Of a DNA stretch of 18,067 nucleotides, positions 1 to 8,434 are shown one piece after another. The stretch's first letter is position 1. Each line of letters starts with the position of its first letter. Location of the stretch: the NCBI GenBank assembly GCA_014885115.2, contig WKLE02003169.1, forward strand, positions 27,939-46,005, given 5' to 3'. A program made the position numbers and the translations under genes. The notes beneath the pieces were generated by a model. That model had not been told where the DNA came from. It saw nothing but the letters and a program-made list of their open reading frames with translations, and made no database searches. The stretch comes from Asterionellopsis glacialis. Taxonomy: Eukaryota; Bacillariophyta; Plagiogrammaphyceae; Rhaphoneidales; Asterionellopsidaceae.

Positions 1-94
1 AACTGCTGCCACTCGTGTATGCAACAGAAAGTACCTCACACATCAAAGAACAATCACTAAGTACTCCGTTCTATAGCTCTATATGTACAAATAG

Positions 95-376
95 CGTCTT
101 TCGTCGAGTTCTCACCCTACCATAGTAGTTTGTATATCCTCCGTATCTAGTATTCGTGGAATAGGAAAGAAGGATCCGAGTGCATCATCGTTCTTCCGTG
201 ACAATCGTATTCGAATAGCCTCTAGAGAGTACATGAGTGATATTCGATGTATCAACCACCAAGAGCATCAGGTACAAGTTCTACGAGATGAACCAAGTTC
301 TCGTTCCATAAGTAAAATTCAAATTCATAAGTTCCTTGAAAACAGTAGTCACCACGAAATCCTTATGTTTGTGTAG
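95..376 (+). other. Open frame at the left edge, possible 3' coding fragment
   Basis: A frame of 93 codons runs without a stop from just after a TAG at 92-94 to a TAG at 374-376. It has no early ATG; the first is in the run EYMSDIRC. The translation has a balanced, protein-like composition, for example RIASREYMSDIRC followed by a stretch rich in His, Gln and Ser. I do not recognise any family. It could be the last exon of a gene that starts left of the window, or a chance open frame in an upstream region. Nothing else in 1-1166 looks coding. Confidence 0.2.
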
Positions 377-1166
377 TACCTGGTAATTACTTAGGGGAGA
401 CGGCCCTCAAGAAAGCAAGAGTGACATGCTAATTCTTGCGTTCCAAGAAAATACCTTTCGCCGCGGTGTATTAGTATGGTCAATTACAAAACAGCTATCC
501 TCTCCTAGCAAGTACTGTAATGTTGTAGTTAGTTCTATAGGTACAGGTATGCACGACCCATACTATGGTACTGTATCTGATACTCTCTAGAGGCAGAATT
601 GTTCCATTAACGTACTGTAGTTCGTTCCAGCGAACAAACATCTGTCTAATCTAGTTGTATCCTAGTTTGTGTATTACACCTAACCCTAGTCAAACAGTAT
701 TCAGTAAGTAGGTCGTGACAGCTCTTTTTCACTCACTCCTGTGCGTACGCGCAGTTTTTGGGCGAAACGCCATGTTGACTTTTTTGTGGTTCGTGTTGGA
801 GAATTTTTGGATGTCGTCCGAAAATCACACTCCTCCAACAATACATTATTTATTTTTTCGTATCCTCTCCGACCGAATGGGGAGTTTTATAACTTGAAAT
901 GAAGAAATAATAATAATAATATTTCACGGGAGTCTTGTGTTTATCAATTTTTTTTTACAGCAGCATTGTTCATTGTCATCGTAGTTCCAAAACCCGTGAC
1001 CTCTCAACATTTTACTACTTGTGGTCTGACAGTTAGTGACATTGTATCTTGTATAAATATAGTTTCATCTCCTTCTTGGATGGTTATATACACGTTCGTT
1101 GCATTTTGACTCTAGAGAAACATAATATATCAATCATAGAAAAAGCATTTTTTTTTTATATAAAGA
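377..1166. other. Gene-free upstream region of the PX-SYLF gene
   Basis: This stretch has no convincing coding frame. The 60-codon frame at 715-897 has no start codon other than GTG and resembles nothing. A T-rich tract ending TTTTTTTTTACAG at 948-960 looks like an intron acceptor and could mark a 5' UTR intron, but I could not pick a donor with confidence. A short perfect hairpin GTTCG-CGAAC lies near 620-636. Confidence 0.4.
1052..1059 (+). promoter_or_regulatory. Possible TATA box of the PX-SYLF gene
   Basis: TATAAATA sits 108 bp upstream of the chosen ATG at 1167. The same octamer occurs upstream of the KIX gene at 5152-5159. In AT-rich DNA this could be chance. Confidence 0.3.
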
Positions 1167-2786
1167 ATGTATCATGGTACATCACAACCACCACAGCATA
1201 ATTATGGTAACAATAATAACACCTCACCGTTGCAACAACAACAACAACAACAAAATTACTACCATGCTCATTCACCAACAATCTCACAAACAGTATTGGC
1301 ATCAACTCCAACAGCATCAACAAGTATGACACCGGCATCGACGACAAGACAAAGAACACCGTTGGCTACACCCATGTCAAGTGTAGTAGCAACACCTAGT
1401 AGTAGTACTACAAGAATGAGTACACCTCAAGAACAAGTCGAAAGAGCAAAAGAACAATGGTCCAATCATGGTGATGGAATATCACAAGCATCGGAAGAAC
1501 GACGACGAAAATTATGTCAGCATGGACATGTGGTTGTACGGATTACATGTGCTGTATCAAGAATCGATGCTACAGGAAAACCTTACACAGCCTATATCAT
1601 ATCCTACCGGACCAAGGGCCAACATGAACAAGAACAAACGTCTCAAAATGTTATTGAACATCGGTATAGTGAATTTCGACAATTAAATGACTTTTTAATA
1701 TCAAATCGTATATCTTTGAAAACAACCTTCCCTACCAAGCACTATAATTGGATGTCTTTCAAGAATACATCTGGATTAGGACAATGGATACCAAAGACTA
1801 ATATTCATACTACTACTAATAATAATAATGGTACCGGTACGACTCCAATGTCTGCAATGGTTTCTCCAAATAACAACAACAATATACAAGAAGAAAAATT
1901 AATTGCCTATCGAAAAACACAATTGGATCTTTGGTTACTTGAACTTTGTGAAATGTATAATTCTGGTCAATTGCCACCGATAGTACATGCACATGTATGG
2001 GATTTCTTTACCAAAATGAATAGACCACCATGTGATATAGAAGAAGAAACAACCAACATGGATATCAAACACAACATGAGTATACTTGCAAAATCAAATC
2101 CTATTCCATTTTCGTTGAATACTTCTATACGTCAAGCAACATGTATGTTTCAAAATATGTCCCATGAAATACCATTAGGTCTTCTTCGACATGCCAAAGC
2201 CTTGTGTTTTTTAACAGTGGCAAAGGCAGGATTTGTCATGTCTGGACGGATAGGGACAGGTTTAATTGTGGCTGCCAAACAACAGTCACCATCACAACAA
2301 CAACAACAGCAGCAGCAGCATTATTATCCATCATTCCAAACTCCTACTACTTCGTATTGGAGTGCACCTTCAGCCTTGGGAACATTGGGAATTGGATACG
2401 GTGCCTTGGCAGGTGGAGATATTACAAACTACATTATTGTTTTAACTACAACCCAAGCTGTGTCATCCTTTTGTCAACCAAGTTCCATACGATTAGGTGC
2501 AGAAGTAGGCATAGCCTTGGGACCGTCATCACTTACACCTCAAGCTCTCAGTACACATCAAAAGAATTGGACATTGCATTCTGCCTATTGTTATGGACAA
2601 TCCAAGGCTGGGTTATTTGTGGGTGTTTCATTAGAGGGGAGTTTGATATCACCACGTCATGATGTCAATGCCAAATTTTACAATCGACATGACATTTCTC
2701 CTCAAGAACTTTTACTTGGTACTACCGTACCACCACCCAAGGCATGTCAACCGTTATACAATGTTTTGAATCAAATTATTTTGTAA
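1167..2786 (+). CDS. PX-SYLF (Ysc84-type) domain protein
   Basis: This is an intact 539-residue protein. Residues 1-120 are low complexity (Gln, Asn, Ser/Thr). Residues about 121-285 form a PX domain: HRYSEFRQL at 165-173 matches the RYS(D/E)F phosphoinositide-binding motif, a proline-containing FPTKHYNW loop follows at 188-195, and an AYRKTQLDLWL helix closes the fold. An Asn/Thr insert at 215-240 interrupts it. Residues about 314-530 form a SYLF (DUF500) domain: VAKAGFVMSGRIGTGLIVA, YWSAPSALGTLGIGYGALAG, AGLFVGVSLEGSLI, the AKFYN segment and a closing VPPPK. A poly-Gln insert splits this domain at 377-384. In yeast Ysc84/Lsb3 and vertebrate SH3YL1 the SYLF domain binds membrane lipids and, in the yeast proteins, actin, at endocytic sites. 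A membrane-trafficking role is therefore inferred. There is no SH3 or FYVE domain. The start is the first in-frame ATG. Confidence 0.9.
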   Translation: MYHGTSQPPQHNYGNNNNTSPLQQQQQQQNYYHAHSPTISQTVLASTPTASTSMTPASTTRQRTPLATPMSSVVATPSSSTTRMSTPQEQVERAKEQWSNHGDGISQASEERRRKLCQHGHVVVRITCAVSRIDATGKPYTAYIISYRTKGQHEQEQTSQNVIEHRYSEFRQLNDFLISNRISLKTTFPTKHYNWMSFKNTSGLGQWIPKTNIHTTTNNNNGTGTTPMSAMVSPNNNNNIQEEKLIAYRKTQLDLWLLELCEMYNSGQLPPIVHAHVWDFFTKMNRPPCDIEEETTNMDIKHNMSILAKSNPIPFSLNTSIRQATCMFQNMSHEIPLGLLRHAKALCFLTVAKAGFVMSGRIGTGLIVAAKQQSPSQQQQQQQQHYYPSFQTPTTSYWSAPSALGTLGIGYGALAGGDITNYIIVLTTTQAVSSFCQPSSIRLGAEVGIALGPSSLTPQALSTHQKNWTLHSAYCYGQSKAGLFVGVSLEGSLISPRHDVNAKFYNRHDISPQELLLGTTVPPPKACQPLYNVLNQIIL

Positions 2787-2880
2787 AAAAAAATTAGCAG
2801 AGAAATAGTCAAATCATTAGTAGAGGAGGGAGGCATTTCACATACACTCGTACTAAAACCTCATGTGTGTGTATCAAAAA

Positions 2881-2886
2881 AATAAA
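2881..2886 (+). terminator. Possible polyadenylation signal of the PX-SYLF gene
   Basis: AATAAA lies 95 bp after the TAA stop at 2784-2786. Confidence 0.35.
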
Positions 2887-3302
2887 ATCGTGTTATAAAA
2901 TAATCCAGTATGCCTACTATAAAATATCGGATAACCTTTTGTTGTGGTACTAAAGTCTCTATAGTATAATGTACCGAACCATTGAGCATGACAATATGTA
3001 AATGCGTACTACAGTATTACAACAAAAAGTTGATGAAAGGGGATTCTATTTTTAGTACTAAATTTGGAGTACATCCTGTCTGTCTCGTATACATACCTCC
3101 AACTTAGTACAAGAAAGCTTCAACAAGTAAACTTTATCTGGCTTCAACATGGGTAGTGTGTACAATTCTTTCAAACACTTGACACAATCTTTGATGCTAA
3201 TACAAGCAATTAAGTTTTAAGTGCTTCACCAAATAAATGCTACTGCAAATCAAAGGTTTTACAAGGTAGTGGAAAGGCATACTACCTATGCATACACTAT
3301 AA
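2887..3302. other. Spacer without recognisable genes
   Basis: This is AT-rich sequence with frequent TAGTA/GTAC words and no frame of useful length on either strand. It separates the 3' end of the PX-SYLF gene from the 3' end of the convergent EF-hand relic. Confidence 0.5.
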
Positions 3303-4248
3303 TTTGTCATTTTCCTTTAGCAAAGAGCAAGGAGGAGAGCAATCTCCACACCTCAATAAATTCTTCCCATGAGATCAAAACTATCCTTATCCAAATCTGA
3401 TTCCTCCTAGGAGAATTCATCTAACATTACTCCACCAACTGCTTTAAAAAAGCTACCAGGTTCTGATTTACTTAATTTCCTGTCTCCTCATCATCAGAGT
3501 CCCAATTTCTTTGAATGTGACTTCCTCTTGCTGTTGTTGTTGTCTTGTAGTTGCAGAAAAAGGTCTTGTTTTAAATAGGCACCCAAGAATTATGTTAGAG
3601 TAGAGATAAAACCATCCTTATCCTTGTCCACATCCAATCTCTCCCAGGATCATTCATTTGATGTAATTCTTCACCAACATTTTTAAGAAAAGATTGTAAG
3701 TTCAGATTTACTAATCTTCCTGTCCTTGTCCGAGTCAAAATCATTTGGTGTTGGTAACTGAATACTACTTAGAATTGCTTATACATCATATGTGAGAGTT
3801 GCACTAGTACCAGTAGCATGAGGAGGGTTCCCACTTTCATCATTATACACACCAAATGTGGAGGGATAACAATGAATGTTATGGTACCTCTGTATAGCCT
3901 GTATAACAAGCAATCCAACATCCAACTGTCCTTGTATATTGCCTTACCTTCACCTAGTATATGAAATGATGGGACAACTCCAACATGTAACAATAATTGG
4001 ACTTTTTGACATGGATTTTTCTACTTTTGCTGTATGTAATAATAACTGCTGTAAAAAAAAATGAACAATATACCCAACTTGATTTTTTGTATCATCATAT
4101 TTTCTGTAGGACCAGGAGGAGTGTATACACATTCACCTTGGACTTCTTGAGCTTGGGAAGAATTGTCCTTTGCAATTCTTGTAGCACCAATTAAGGTAAA
4201 CACACCACATGCTATTATCAATAGGACTTTACTAATAAAGAATGACAT
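3303..4248 (-). pseudogene. Decayed signal-peptide plus four-EF-hand protein gene
   Basis: Read on the minus strand, an ATG at 4248 opens a clean signal peptide (MSFFISKVLLIIACGVFTL) followed by a short polar segment. A pyrimidine-rich acceptor TTTTTTTTTACAG lies about 165 bases further on, suggesting an intron. Protein-like segments continue across frame changes: HVGVVPSFHILGEG, then QLDVGLLVIQAIQRYHNIH, then a stretch containing CYPSTFGVYNDESGNPPHAT. A TAA at 3779-3781 follows in frame. After it come four EF-hand loops: DSDKDRKISKSE (about 3700-3736), DVDKDKDGFIS (about 3605-3640), DSDDEETG with KLSKSE (about 3460-3505), and DLDKDS with LISWEEF (about 3355-3400). At least four frame breaks or stops separate these parts, so the gene looks dead. 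The likely ancestor was a secreted or endomembrane calcium-binding protein. The domain between signal peptide and EF-hands is unknown to me. Confidence 0.7.
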
Positions 4249-5396
4249 TATGGAGAGGGAAAAATATTGATTCTGGTCTTCAACTCAATACTCAATAGTG
4301 TCCTGTAATGGGAGTTTTGTCAACATTTACAAAAGTTGGCCCTCTGTTTGTGTCTTATTTTCCAGCAGGAGGTTGATAAATGAAATACATTGCTTTCATC
4401 TCCATAACAAGAAATTTAATGGCAACAAATGCAAGCACTCTTTGTTGACAAAGAGCTTCTCCCAGAAACTCTGTGATATGACCTATAATGGTTGGAGAGC
4501 TGCTCTGCTGCTGAATTCATTTTATTGTACTAGTACTAATTGTTTTTTCACATCCATCTACAAGGAATGTTGTCAGTGATTGATACACCCCTTGCAAAAA
4601 AACAAATAGGGAGCATCTCTAAACAAGAAACTACAAACCCTTATTCCTATTCTTTGTTTGTGCACATGTTTGTCCTTTCTTCTCAATTCAGTTGAGAGGG
4701 GGGGAGGGGTCCATCCAGAGCTCGTAGGACTACAGTAATACTATTTATTTAGAACAAGATGCTACGTCACTAGTTGTCGTTGAAAATCACTCCTCTTTTG
4801 TGATTGGTAGGGAGTGAACCCTGGTTTTATTGAGTCTACTGGCTTGGTAGTACAAAAGGTACGTTTTAAATATACCGGTACATTACTGATAGTAGCTTGG
4901 TCATACCTTGGTAGAAATATATTTAAAGGTACTGTACATAATTTTTTCGGTTCCAGGTAGAGGCGGTATTGCACTGTTTTTCTAATATAGATAAAAAAAC
5001 GGGATTGTTTTACGTCATCAGGCCCCAAAAAACGGGAATGGTGTTAAATAAAACAAGAATCTATCCAAAGATGCATACAGAATTGGCCTTGCATCTTTTC
5101 TCTCTATTTGAGAACTTGCGTACAGCACCGCAGTCTCATGATGATAATTTATATAAATAGTGCCTGCAGGTACAACACAATCATATATATTTAGCTTATA
5201 CAGGACTCTAAGTAAATTCGCAAGTATGATACAGGACTTTTTATAAGGCGGAACATCGAACATGTATTTTTCAGAAGCTCTCTCTTTTTGCCTGCAACAT
5301 TTCAAAGTGTGAAGATACTACTGTGATCAGTGTTTTTGTCCACCGTGTTGAGATTATTATCTTTGGTCTACAAGAGACACATTGTAACCAAGAGCG
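4249..5396. other. Spacer between the EF-hand relic and the KIX gene
   Basis: No supported coding sequence. Several 60-95 codon frames overlap on both strands (for example 4298-4579 plus and 5018-5305 minus), but none shows a motif or a consistent codon pattern. A G-rich tract lies at 4694-4709. Two ACGTCA words lie at 4764-4769 and 5012-5017. Confidence 0.5.
5152..5159 (+). promoter_or_regulatory. Possible TATA box of the KIX gene
   Basis: TATAAATA lies about 240 bp upstream of the ATG at 5397 and repeats the octamer seen before the PX-SYLF gene. If used, it implies a long 5' UTR. Confidence 0.25.
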
Positions 5397-5945
5397 ATGA
5401 ATTTGAATCAACCACTCTCACACCAACCATCTATCACTCTTATGGAATATCAGATGAATGGTCCAACGGAAACATCATCATCACCATCTGAAAGCCAACA
5501 GATCTCAACTAGAAAGCCGTCACGGGAGATGCTATCTCCCGAGCAGGATATTGTAGAGAATTCATCTCCCGTTGATGTTACTGCTCCTATCACACATTCT
5601 AAATCGTGCAGTGCCCCTGTACCAACGGTGGTTGACATTGGAAGCAAGCAACGTGGTGGGAGACCTTCTACTTCTAGAAAAACAAGTAATAGTATTGAAA
5701 GGCCATGCCACAACAAACATCTACGAGAACGTAAAGTTGTATTGCTTTATATTACAAGAATTTTGAAGAAGAAAGGCAGCAGCAGCAGCAGCAGCACTAA
5801 CAATGATGAAAACGACCAATCAATTAAAAAGGCAGCAGCAAGACTAGAAGATATCCTTCATCGCAATTCCAACAGCATGGAAGAGTATCTGGATAAATCT
5901 ACTCTTAAATCAAGAATTCGAAATGTATTGCAATCAATCAAATAG
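5397..5945 (+). CDS. Small KIX-domain-like protein
   Basis: An intact 182-residue frame. Residues 1-100 are polar and probably disordered (Ser, Pro, Thr, Gln). Residues about 107-181 look like a KIX three-helix domain. Helix 1 is RERKVVLLYITRILKKK (111-126). A polyserine and Asn/Asp loop follows at 127-142. Helix 2 and its turn carry AARLEDILHRNSNSMEEYLD (147-166), and helix 3 is KSTLKSRIRNVLQSI (167-181). The pattern (A)xRLExxLxRxxxSxxEYxDxxTLKxRL is what I know from Mediator MED15 and other KIX domains, which bind acidic activation domains in the nucleus. No other co-activator domain is present, so it is far shorter than full MED15. It may be a stand-alone adaptor, or one exon of a longer gene. 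The specific partner is unknown. The ATG is the first in frame. Confidence 0.65.
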   Translation: MNLNQPLSHQPSITLMEYQMNGPTETSSSPSESQQISTRKPSREMLSPEQDIVENSSPVDVTAPITHSKSCSAPVPTVVDIGSKQRGGRPSTSRKTSNSIERPCHNKHLRERKVVLLYITRILKKKGSSSSSSTNNDENDQSIKKAAARLEDILHRNSNSMEEYLDKSTLKSRIRNVLQSIK

Positions 5946-6144
5946 CGAACGGTCTTTAGACCTCAGACTGAATTTCGAACACGCTCAACTCCTTTAAAAA
6001 GACGAACAAACGGCTCTGTAGATAGAGAGGATAAGCTGTAAGAATCGTGCGCGGCAAAGTGTATTCCAAGCCACCGTCCCTACCCAAGAATAAGCAAAAA
6101 ACTTAGAGACATGAACCTATACATAATATATTTATCCACAAATC

Positions 6145-6150
6145 AATAAA
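6145..6150 (+). terminator. Possible polyadenylation signal of the KIX gene
   Basis: AATAAA lies 199 bp after the TAG stop at 5943-5945. The whole gap 5946-6384 otherwise holds no coding frame and must contain the promoter of the Dus1 gene; I see no clear TATA box there. Confidence 0.35.
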
Positions 6151-6384
6151 GTCTTGCTTTTCTGCAACTTGCTGTAGTGTTTACACTCTATTCGAATGCA
6201 TCAGAACGAAACTATTTCGTCTTTTTCTGTTGCTTCTGAAGACAGGAAAGTAGAAAAGATCCTTCTTCTCCTCTGAAAATATCGCTAACCTTCATCCTTC
6301 GACACACGCTGACAAGTCTGATCTTGACCGTTCGGGTGACGGACAGAGCCGTTTTGAAATAAAATAGGAGTATTATGAATCATA

Positions 6385-8337
6385 ATGATGATGTTCTTTC
6401 TGGTTCTGAGTGGTCGTGCGTGTCCTCATTTATTTATTTATTTTCCCTCTTGTCTTGTTTGTGATGAAGCCCAGACACAAATCGCCGACTCCTCAAACAA
6501 ACGACAGCGGGTCTTTCATTACATTGGCAACAACCGAACCAACAACGACTGCTGTCTCAGAACAAGAGCGGATTTCCTTCAGACTCGAAAATTATTTAAT
6601 CTAGATTTTGCCTTGTGGAACTCTGCCTATGCTAATACATACTTCCAGCAGAACTTGGTACAGAACAATTACAGTAATTCTTCAAAGCTCATGCTCCAGA
6701 ACGACGAGAAAGTCACCAGGGCATCCATGGTAAAACGAAAAGGCGGAAGAAGGCAATCTTCAGGACATAAAAAAATTGTTTCATCGGTAACAAGAAGTAT
6801 AGTCATGACAACCATGACGACCACATTGATGAGACAGGTGGGGGGCGCTTTAGCTCTGTCATCGTCGTCAACTACAGCAAACGGATCGTCAAATATTACA
6901 AGGAGAAAAGCATCATCACTGGTACTTGGAGGTAAACAAATTCAAAATGTGATGGCACCTATGGTTGCACAATCTGATGCACCCTTTCGTTTCTTAGGTC
7001 GTAATCATGGATGTGACTTATGCTTTACTCAAATGATACACGCTAAAACTATTGTCAATTCAGCGCCATTCCGTAAGGCACATCTCGATATGTTCCCAAA
7101 GGATACGACACTCCAATGGGAGGATTTGACATTAGCACAACAAAATTGTTTGCAAGGAATGACATACACACCAACACCATGGCCATCGGAGGGACCACTT
7201 GTTGCACAATTGGCAGGACATGATCCATCTTTAATGGTCGAGGGAGCGCATACAATTTTAGAGCATTCTCAGGGCACAGTGCATGGGATCGACGTGAATC
7301 TTGGTTGTCCGCAGGGTATTGCAAGGAAAGGGCGCTACGGTGCATTTTTAATTGAAGAAGATACAGAGTTGGTCTGTACTATATTGCGAAATTTACGTCA
7401 ATCTCTCCCTAACAATGTGGCTGTGTCAGCCAAAATTAGGATCCCACTGAATCACAACATGTTAGAAGAAAGAGTCTTACAACTGCTAGATACTGGTATT
7501 AACTTTTTAACAGTACATGGTCGTACATTGGAAGAGAATAAAACTAGAGTAGGGCCATGTCGTATCAATCTTGTTCAAAAGGCAGTAGAGGTAGCACAAG
7601 GGCATACTCCTGGTTGTCCAGTTATTGCCAATGGTGGTGTTGAATCCTTTGCTGACGTTGCACGTATCAAGGAAGAAACAGGTGCAACAGCAATCATGTC
7701 AAGTGAATCGTTGTTAGAAACCCCATCAATCTTTGAGGGAGGACCATCCATTATTGGACTACACGGAAGTGACACAACAACAGCGACTCCCACCACGGCA
7801 CAACAGTTGTTGGAACATCAAATGTCCATTGCTAGAGAGTATCTCGATTTGTGTTCCAAGTACCCACCCGTACCAGGAAGTTTGGGACATATGGGTGGGT
7901 CCTTCAATGTAATAAGAGCCCATTTCTTTAAGATGCTGCACCGATACGTACAAGGGGAAAATAAATTTCGAAATCAATTAGCAGATGGGAATAAAATGAC
8001 ATCTATTCTACACGCATATCAATTTTTGGATGATATGGAACACCATTACAAACAAAATGAAGGGCTTTTGCTATCAGTCTCACATGCCGATTCTTCATGG
8101 TACCGGAGACATTGGAGTGCTACAAAGTCTTCATTATCTTCATCGTCGTCATCATTGTCTGAAAACGATAAAAATATTCATGTGAGAGGCGATGATTATA
8201 TCAGAGCACAACAAAAAATCCAGACATCCTTATCATCGGAGGAGCGTAAAAGGCAAGCTCGTGAAAGAATTGCAAAATTACAGGCATATAAAGCAAATAA
8301 GGCGAAGTCATTGAATCAAAAACCGATGGCATCATGA
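6385..8337 (+). CDS. DUS1: tRNA-dihydrouridine(16/17) synthase, Dus1-type
   Basis: An intact 650-residue frame. The flavin-binding TIM barrel of dihydrouridine synthases spans about 185-450: VMAPMVAQSDAPFRFL (189-204), the FTQMIHAK segment (214-221), PLVAQLAGHDP (271-281), DVNLGCPQGIARKGRYGAFL (303-322) with catalytic Cys308, SAKIRI (348-353) with conserved Lys350, LTVHGRT (375-381) with His378, VIANGGV (413-419), and MSSESLLETPSIFEG (438-452). The LGCPQxIAxxGxYGAFL signature fits the Dus1 subfamily, which reduces U16/U17 in the tRNA D-loop using FMN and NAD(P)H. A roughly 30-residue insert sits at 238-268, and the C-terminus is Lys/Arg-rich (618-650). The N-terminus is uncertain. The first 30 residues look signal-peptide-like, but the true start may be Met115 (6727), followed by a basic Ser/Thr-rich leader, or a short upstream intron may be spliced. 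Confidence 0.92.
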   Translation: MMMFFLVLSGRACPHLFIYFPSCLVCDEAQTQIADSSNKRQRVFHYIGNNRTNNDCCLRTRADFLQTRKLFNLDFALWNSAYANTYFQQNLVQNNYSNSSKLMLQNDEKVTRASMVKRKGGRRQSSGHKKIVSSVTRSIVMTTMTTTLMRQVGGALALSSSSTTANGSSNITRRKASSLVLGGKQIQNVMAPMVAQSDAPFRFLGRNHGCDLCFTQMIHAKTIVNSAPFRKAHLDMFPKDTTLQWEDLTLAQQNCLQGMTYTPTPWPSEGPLVAQLAGHDPSLMVEGAHTILEHSQGTVHGIDVNLGCPQGIARKGRYGAFLIEEDTELVCTILRNLRQSLPNNVAVSAKIRIPLNHNMLEERVLQLLDTGINFLTVHGRTLEENKTRVGPCRINLVQKAVEVAQGHTPGCPVIANGGVESFADVARIKEETGATAIMSSESLLETPSIFEGGPSIIGLHGSDTTTATPTTAQQLLEHQMSIAREYLDLCSKYPPVPGSLGHMGGSFNVIRAHFFKMLHRYVQGENKFRNQLADGNKMTSILHAYQFLDDMEHHYKQNEGLLLSVSHADSSWYRRHWSATKSSLSSSSSSLSENDKNIHVRGDDYIRAQQKIQTSLSSEERKRQARERIAKLQAYKANKAKSLNQKPMAS

Positions 8338-8353
8338 ATATACCGGGTACTAT

Positions 8354-8359
8354 AATAAA
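8354..8359 (+). terminator. Possible polyadenylation signal of the Dus1 gene
   Basis: AATAAA lies 16 bp after the TGA stop at 8335-8337. This is close, so cleavage just beyond it would leave a very short 3' UTR. Confidence 0.3.
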
Positions 8360-8434
8360 TATGTTTTGTTTTACTCAAGAAAACTTATTTTCTAGACATT
8401 TAAATCATTTTTTCTTGAAACTGACCTTTTGAAA

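Noticed and set aside
1156..1359. Minus-strand frame of 67 codons opposite the start of the PX-SYLF gene
   Set aside because: It is the antisense shadow of Gln/Asn/Ser codons (CAA, AAC) giving Val/Leu/Tyr runs. The plus strand carries the real gene.
3720..4250. Several very short GT...AG gaps (22-27 bases) that coincide with frame breaks in the EF-hand relic
   Set aside because: Removing them does not give one consistent frame, and introns this short are not expected outside nucleomorphs and a few ciliates. Ordinary pseudogene decay explains the breaks better.
4298..4579. 93-codon plus-strand frame
   Set aside because: No motif, Cys/Ser/Asn-rich low-information composition, and it lies in the probable promoter region of the minus-strand relic.
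5018..5305. 95-codon minus-strand frame upstream of the KIX gene
   Set aside because: It overlaps the probable promoter, has no recognisable domain, and a second minus frame overlaps its end. Most likely chance.
7055..7345. Minus-strand 96-codon frame inside the Dus1 gene
   Set aside because: It lies antisense to the catalytic core of an intact enzyme and shows no motif of its own.
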